64,000 nucleotides of DNA from JAJPHW01 sp963771505 (lineage in GTDB: Bacteria > Acidobacteriota > Terriglobia > Terriglobales > Acidobacteriaceae). Each line of letters begins with the position of its first letter. Position 1 is the first letter of the stretch. A program made the position numbers and the translations under genes. Below are positions 61,837-64,000 of the stretch, in pieces. The DNA lies in the NCBI GenBank assembly GCA_963771505.1, contig CAVYTO010000001.1:682001-746000 (forward strand), written 5' to 3'. The notes under the pieces were generated by a model. It saw only the letters and a program-made list of their open reading frames with translations. It did no database searches and was not told the DNA's origin.

Positions 61837-62274
61837 CTAGCGCTTCGCTGAGGTTTCTTGCATGGCGGGCTTGAGGCTCTTGCCAACGCTGTCGAGCACC
61901 CCGTTAATGAAGTGAACGGACTCGGGCGCGGAAAACTTGCGGGCGATTTCCAGAGCTTCGTTGATGACGATCGCGCGCGGCGTAGCCGGGTATGCGAGCA
62001 ATTCTGCGACCGCACAGCGCAAGACGTTGCGATCGACCGCCGCCATCCGGTCCATGCGCCAGTGTTCGGCATGCTCCTCGATCAACTGATCGATCTCCGA
62101 CGTGCGATCGGTAGCCACGCGGAACAAGTCGTCGGCGAAGCCTTGTACGTCCTCGCCAACCGAATCGCGCTCAGTCCAAAAAGTCTGGCGCACGTCGTGG
62201 GCGGTCTGCTTTCCCATGTCGGCCTGGAAAAGCATTTGCAGCGCAAGTTCCCGGGATTTACGACGAGTGCCCAT
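61837..62274 (-). CDS. nusB: Transcription antitermination factor NusB
   Basis: 145 residues: MGTRRKSRELALQMLFQADM, helical bundle, HWRMDRMAAVDRNVLRCAVA ELLAYP and VINEALEIARKFSAPESVHF INGVLDSV. These are the standard NusB motifs for boxA RNA and NusE binding during rRNA antitermination. It follows ribH on the same strand, the usual ribH-nusB order. Confidence 0.96.
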   Translation of the reverse strand: MGTRRKSRELALQMLFQADMGKQTAHDVRQTFWTERDSVGEDVQGFADDLFRVATDRTSEIDQLIEEHAEHWRMDRMAAVDRNVLRCAVAELLAYPATPRAIVINEALEIARKFSAPESVHFINGVLDSVGKSLKPAMQETSAKR

Positions 62275-62326
62275 AAAAGCAGTGAATAGTGTTAGTGGCC
62301 AGTTGTCAGTTTACTGTAGCGGCGGG

Positions 62327-63310
62327 TTATTTGCGCCGGGGCGACTTTGTGCGTTTTTCATTCCGGTTATTTTTGGAATTGTCAGTGCGCTTTTCATTCC
62401 GGTTATTTTTGGAGTTGTCATTCCGAGCGGAGCGAGGAATCTGCTTCTTGTTTCCGTGCTTTTGACTATCCGCCGCCCACTGGCCACTAACCACTGCCTT
62501 CTTCAGGTTCGCCATTTCAATCGCAGCCAGTGCCGCTTCGAAGCCTTTGTTACCCATCTTCAATCCAGCGCGGTCAATGGCTTGCTCGAGCGTATCGCAG
62601 GTGAGAACACCAAATGCGTGCGGAACGCCCGTTTCCTGCGCCGACTGGCCGATGCCACGCGTGACTTCGTTCACAATGACATCGTAGTGGGCGGTATCGC
62701 CGCGGATGAGGCATCCCAGGCAGATGATGGCGTCGTATTTTTTAGTTTCGGCGAGCGTGCGCGCAGCGGAAGGAATTTCGAAGGCGCCGGGAACACGGGC
62801 GAGAGCGATGTCGTTTTTATTTGCACCGGAGCGAAGCAAACCATCAAGCGCTCCCGCAAGCAAACGTTCCGTAATGAATGAATTGAAGCGGGCCACAACG
62901 ACGGCGAAAGACCGTCCCGCCGCGTTGAGCGAAGCCTCAATTGGGCGGGCCGAAGGCTCCGACGCCTCTCTGATTTCCAGAGTAAGACCGGGCAGATCAA
63001 CCGAAAAACTCGCTCCAGTTTTTTCTGTGGACGCCGGGGTGTTGTCGATCGACAGATTATGTCTCTCAGCGAGCTCACGCACAAATTCTGGATTTGTCAC
63101 TCCTATTGAGAGCGTATTTGTGGGTGGTAGATTCTCTGTTGTGTCGCTCGGACGCAATCGATTAACAAGCAGCCTACATTGCGGCGCATGGAAGTAGGCG
63201 TACCTCGCATGGAGCACAGCATCAAACCCGATCTCTCGCAGAAAAGTCACGAGGACATCGAATTGCTCAGATGGGAGCGCGAGACGTGCCAAGCCAATTG
63301 ATCTGATCAT
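62327..63310 (-). CDS. ribH: Lumazine synthase (RibH) fused to an N-terminal VOC-like domain and a repeat-derived tail
   Basis: A single uninterrupted 327-codon frame. Residues ~124-270 are 6,7-dimethyl-8-ribityllumazine synthase (RFNSFITERLLAGALDGLLR, PGAFEIP, GCLIRGDTAHYDVI, PHAFGVLTCDTLEQAIDRAG). Residues 1-115 are an extra domain (MIRSIGLARLALPSEQFDVL, FSVDLPGLTLEIREASE) with the beta-alpha-beta-beta-beta pattern of a VOC/glyoxalase half. Residues ~290-327 (IPRSARNDN, two NSKNNRNEKRT units) are coded by DNA repeats. Ordinary RibH is ~155 residues. A start just before residue 124 is possible if the fusion is an annotation artefact, but no clear internal ribosome-binding site was seen. Confidence 0.85.
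   Translation of the reverse strand: MIRSIGLARLALPSEQFDVLVTFLREIGFDAVLHARYAYFHAPQCRLLVNRLRPSDTTENLPPTNTLSIGVTNPEFVRELAERHNLSIDNTPASTEKTGASFSVDLPGLTLEIREASEPSARPIEASLNAAGRSFAVVVARFNSFITERLLAGALDGLLRSGANKNDIALARVPGAFEIPSAARTLAETKKYDAIICLGCLIRGDTAHYDVIVNEVTRGIGQSAQETGVPHAFGVLTCDTLEQAIDRAGLKMGNKGFEAALAAIEMANLKKAVVSGQWAADSQKHGNKKQIPRSARNDNSKNNRNEKRTDNSKNNRNEKRTKSPRRK
62349..62420. repeat. Two 36-bp tandem repeats within the ribH 3' end
   Basis: Units 62349-62384 and 62385-62420 share GTGCG(T/C)TTTTCATTCCGG and the following TTATTTTTGGA(A/G)TTGTCA, differing at two bases. They are followed by TCATTCCGAGCGGAGCGAGG, a dispersed repeat found in many acidobacterial genomes (from memory), coding IPRSARND here. 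Confidence 0.8.
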
Positions 63311-63354
63311 TGTGTTAATTGCCCACGCACCGGCGAACTGGGCCTCTCGGAACT

Positions 63355-64000
63355 CTATTTGCCCTTGAACTGCGGAGGCCTCTTCTCCAGAAACGCCGCT
63401 GTGCCTTCTTTTTTGTCTTCGGTTGCACAGGCCACGCCGAACAATGCCGTTTCAAGATACAGGCCTTCAGCGAGTGGCATCTCCATGCCGCGATTCACGG
63501 CTTCAAGTGTGTATTGCACGGCCAGCGGCGCATTGGCGATGATCTTGGCGGCAATGGCTTCAGCGCGGGCGATCAATTCACCGGACGCAGTAACTTCGTT
63601 GACCAAGCCGATGCGGTGCGCTTCCTGCGCCGTAATCATTTCTCCGGTCAGTAGAATCTGATTGGCGAAACCTTTGCCCACCAGCCGCGGGAGGCGTTGC
63701 GACCCGCCATAGCCGGGGATGATGCCGAGCTTCACTTCGGGCTGACCAAGCTTGGCGTTGTCGCTGGCCAGACGAAAGGTGCAGGCGAGGGCGAGTTCGC
63801 ATCCGCCGCCGAGGGCGAATCCATTGATGCAGGCGATCACCGGCTTCCCCAGATTTTCGATGAGGTCGAACACGTGCTGGCCGCGCGCGGAATACTCTTT
63901 GCCGCTGACCGCATCGCGCTGGGCGAGTTCGTTGATGTCCGCGCCCGCGATGAAGGCCTTTTCACCTGATCCGGTCAGAATGGCCACGCGGATTTCGCGG
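63355..64000 (-). CDS. Enoyl-CoA hydratase/isomerase family protein (5' end beyond window)
   Basis: The frame runs off the right edge; REIRVAILTGSGEKAFIAGA DI continues upstream without a start, so the apparent ATG near 63987 is not the true start. Crotonase motifs: AFIAGADINEL (oxyanion hole), KPVIACINGFALGGGCELAL ACTFRLASDNAKLGQPEVKL GIIPGYGGSQRLPRLVG with the two catalytic-position acids. Ends ...AFLEKRPPQFKGK. It should hydrate trans-2-enoyl-CoA in beta-oxidation or related pathways. Confidence 0.92.
   Translation of the reverse strand, partial: REIRVAILTGSGEKAFIAGADINELAQRDAVSGKEYSARGQHVFDLIENLGKPVIACINGFALGGGCELALACTFRLASDNAKLGQPEVKLGIIPGYGGSQRLPRLVGKGFANQILLTGEMITAQEAHRIGLVNEVTASGELIARAEAIAAKIIANAPLAVQYTLEAVNRGMEMPLAEGLYLETALFGVACATEDKKEGTAAFLEKRPPQFKGK

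Overview
The window reads as a chromosomal contig from an acidobacterium (Acidobacteriota, Terriglobia-like). This is inferred from gene content: an Oar-type TonB-dependent receptor with an N-terminal carboxypeptidase-regulatory-like domain, a DUF1385 gene next to prfA, a secreted GloVer-repeat protein, a small RRGPK-tailed protein, an RND pump, and moderately GC-rich coding sequence. No rRNA is present to confirm it.

Region 1 (1-30.5 kb) is mostly housekeeping. It holds the start of an ATP-dependent DNA ligase, DUF1385, a four-helix-bundle gene between inverted repeats, prfA and selB. A molybdenum-cofactor operon follows (moaC, a receiver-PATAN regulator, mog), then a large TonB receptor, a coiled-coil porin with a clear terminator, a tripartite RND efflux operon (adaptor, pump, TolC), a molybdate-type HTH-TOBE regulator facing an outer-membrane protein gene, and a Tat-exported transglutaminase-like protein. 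At 22.3-24.95 kb lies a decayed accessory patch: an intact DUF5131 'three-Cys' protein followed by broken TcmP-like and nuclease-like genes. Acyl-CoA carboxylase, thiL, a candidate c-di-AMP riboswitch with an M23 peptidase, tRNA-Ser(UGA) and a HAD phosphatase come next.

Region 2 (30.5-39.9 kb) is a gene graveyard and polymorphic-toxin zone. It contains a sulfotransferase, remnants of a vanadium haloperoxidase, a LigD-like ligase, an IS3 transposase and a frameshifted secreted protein. It also has an Rhs C-terminal fragment with a putative immunity gene, a second orphan toxin tail with its putative immunity gene, a secreted phosphoesterase, several tRNA-Ser-derived fragments and a pair of MITE-like repeats.

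Region 3 (39.9-54.1 kb) is an integrated island at tRNA-Ser(GCU). A complete tRNA sits at 39.85 kb, its 3' half is duplicated at 37.6 kb and its 5' half at 54.1 kb; the sequence common to all three is the anticodon stem-loop. An intact tyrosine integrase and an integrase fragment converge on the tRNA. Cargo comprises excisionase-like genes, a two-gene module coding a QueC-like protein and a partner that begins Met-Gly (resembling QatB/QatC and CBASS Cap9 logic but without the other Qat genes), a ParB-like gene overlapping an IS91-type transposase, three secreted proteins and a frameshifted IS5-family element with CTAG flanks.

Region 4 (54.1-64 kb) returns to core genes: SulP transporter, P1-family peptidase, SufT-like protein, LuxR-type regulator, SYLF protein, LpxL-like acyltransferase, nusB, a lumazine synthase fused to an N-terminal VOC-like domain, and the end of an enoyl-CoA hydratase.

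The best candidate for an undescribed system is the two-gene QueC-like module at 41.9-44.7 kb.
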